Position numbers and translations under genes: made by a program. 6,862 nucleotides of DNA from Microcaldota archaeon (GTDB lineage: Archaea > Micrarchaeota > Micrarchaeia > Micrarchaeales > CABMGC01): positions 1 to 6,862 of the forward strand of contig JAJZKF010000029.1 in assembly GCA_021804305.1 (NCBI GenBank), read 5' to 3'. The notes beneath the pieces were generated by a model that saw only the letters and a program-made list of their open reading frames with translations, did not search any database and had not been told where the DNA came from. Below are positions 6,660 to 6,862 of the stretch, in pieces. Each line of letters opens with the position of its first letter. The stretch's first letter is position 1.

Positions 6660-6761
6660 GGGCTCGTGGCGCAGCAGTAGCGCGTTTCGTTCGCAAGAAG
6701 CCTTTGTAAAAGGCTTTGCCGAAATACGAAAAGGCCGCGGGTGCGAATCCCGCCGAGTCCA
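6660..6761 (+). tRNA. tRNA-Ala(CGC), intron-containing, no encoded CCA
   Basis: A full cloverleaf can be drawn. The acceptor GGGCTCG (6660-6666) pairs with CGAGTCC (6754-6760), with a single G3-U70 wobble (6662/6758), the hallmark of alanine tRNAs; the discriminator is A (6761). T8 and G9 are followed by the D stem GCGC/GCGC with loop AGCAGTA (6673-6679). The anticodon stem TTTCG (6685-6689) pairs with CGAAA (6727-6731). The mature anticodon loop is T-T-CGC-A-A with anticodon CGC at 6692-6694, reading GCG. The variable region is AGGCC, the T stem GCGGG/CCCGC, and the T loop TGCGAAT (6742-6748). The mature form is 72 nt before CCA addition; genomic TAA follows the discriminator, so CCA must be added by the neighbouring cca product. 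Odd points: position 18 is A in place of G and position 55 is G in place of T. Confidence 0.93.
6696..6725 (+). other. Archaeal tRNA intron (30 nt) with bulge-helix-bulge splice motif
   Basis: The intron lies between positions 37 and 38, the canonical archaeal site. The central 4-bp helix is TTCG (6690-6693) with CGAA (6720-6723). The 5' three-nt bulge is C-A^A (6694-6696) and the 3' one is A-T^A (6724-6726), with cuts after the second base of each, as the splicing endonuclease requires. The intron body is an 8-bp hairpin AAGCCTTT/AAAGGCTT (6698-6705 with 6709-6716) with a GTA loop. Near its base the 3' side has two extra bases, so the inner helix is slightly imperfect: G6697 can pair with either T6717 or C6719. 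Confidence 0.88.
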
Positions 6762-6765
6762 TAAA

Positions 6766-6774
6766 CTTCTTTTC
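6766..6774 (+). terminator. Pyrimidine-rich stretch after the tRNA, possible terminator
   Basis: CTTCTTTTC starts 5 bp after the tRNA discriminator. Short T-rich runs terminate archaeal transcripts, but this run has only four consecutive T. Weak support. Confidence 0.35.
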
Positions 6775-6812
6775 AAGAAACCAATCTACGTAATACTACC
6801 GCGTGTATAAAA

Positions 6813-6832
6813 TAGATATATTTATATATCTA
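6813..6832 (+). promoter_or_regulatory. TATA-box promoter embedded in a 20-bp inverted repeat
   Basis: TTTATATAT (6821-6829) is a good archaeal TATA box whose centre lies about 26 bp before the ATG at 6851, which would give a leaderless or nearly leaderless transcript. The box lies in a perfect inverted repeat with 9-bp arms TAGATATAT / ATATATCTA and a 2-bp spacer. Such symmetry over the TATA box is where a repressor could block TBP, though A/T-rich DNA forms palindromes easily. The bases from 6781 to 6850 are markedly A/T-rich compared with the genes. Confidence 0.5.
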
Positions 6833-6850
6833 ATTAGCATATAGATAACT

Positions 6851-6862
6851 ATGAAACAAATG
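6851..6862 (+). CDS. Probable start of a further gene, cut by the window edge
   Basis: ATG AAA CAA ATG at the very end, about 26 bp after the centre of a TATA box and without a Shine-Dalgarno site, fits a leaderless gene start. Only four codons (MKQM) are visible, so neither the gene nor its product can be established; the second ATG at 6860 is an alternative start. Confidence 0.35.

Noticed and set aside
6595..6762. N-terminal extension of the small membrane protein up to an in-frame start at 6762 (159 residues in total)
   Set aside because: The added part runs antisense across the whole tRNA and its intron and lacks membrane or domain character. The inner ATG at 6594 has its own GGTG site and promoter element and starts directly with a membrane helix.

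Overview
This window looks like chromosomal DNA of an archaeon. Four things point there: a class I (archaeal-type) CCA-adding enzyme, a tRNA gene interrupted at 37/38 by a short intron with a bulge-helix-bulge (BHB) splice motif, TATA-box promoters with GGTG/GGAGGT ribosome sites, and a surface protein rich in N-glycosylation sequons with a C-terminal membrane anchor. Ile ATA codons are frequent and base composition is moderate. A small-genome lineage such as Micrarchaeota/DPANN or a Thermoplasmata-like group is conceivable, but that is only a guess from general look and not shown by the sequence.

Layout. Bases 1-3191 (+ strand) hold the end of a three-gene operon: the C-terminal part of a MacB/LolD-type ABC ATPase, a secreted, membrane-anchored four-repeat surface protein, and a MacB/FtsX-type permease with an unusual Gly/Ala-rich loop. 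The genes overlap (17 bp) or abut exactly (stop TAA followed directly by ATG), so they are very probably co-translated. The likely product is an ABC machine of the MacB mechanotransmission type, with the repeat protein as its external partner.

Bases 3199-6594 (- strand) hold a second operon, read towards the first and ending only 7 bp from it. Its order of transcription is a 103-residue two-helix membrane protein of unknown function, cca (CCA-adding enzyme, overlapping by 14 bp), and polX (family X DNA polymerase with PHP phosphoesterase domain, TTG start 2 bp after the cca stop).

Bases 6595-6862 are an intergenic control region with an RNA gene. A 13-bp palindromic TATA-like element centred on 6628 sits 32-34 bp from both the tRNA 5' end (+) and the start codon of the - strand operon, so it may serve both directions. 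The tRNA is tRNA-Ala(CGC), with a G3-U70 pair and a 30-nt BHB intron. It has no encoded CCA, so it needs the enzyme encoded next door. It also departs from consensus at both partners of the G18-U55 elbow pair. The last 50 bases carry a strong TATA element inside a 20-bp inverted repeat and the probable first codons of a further + strand gene.

No mobile element, CRISPR array or rRNA was seen. The most interesting leads are the tRNA elbow substitutions, the shared palindromic promoter linking the CCA-less tRNA with the CCA-enzyme operon, and the repeat-protein/Gly-rich-loop ABC operon.
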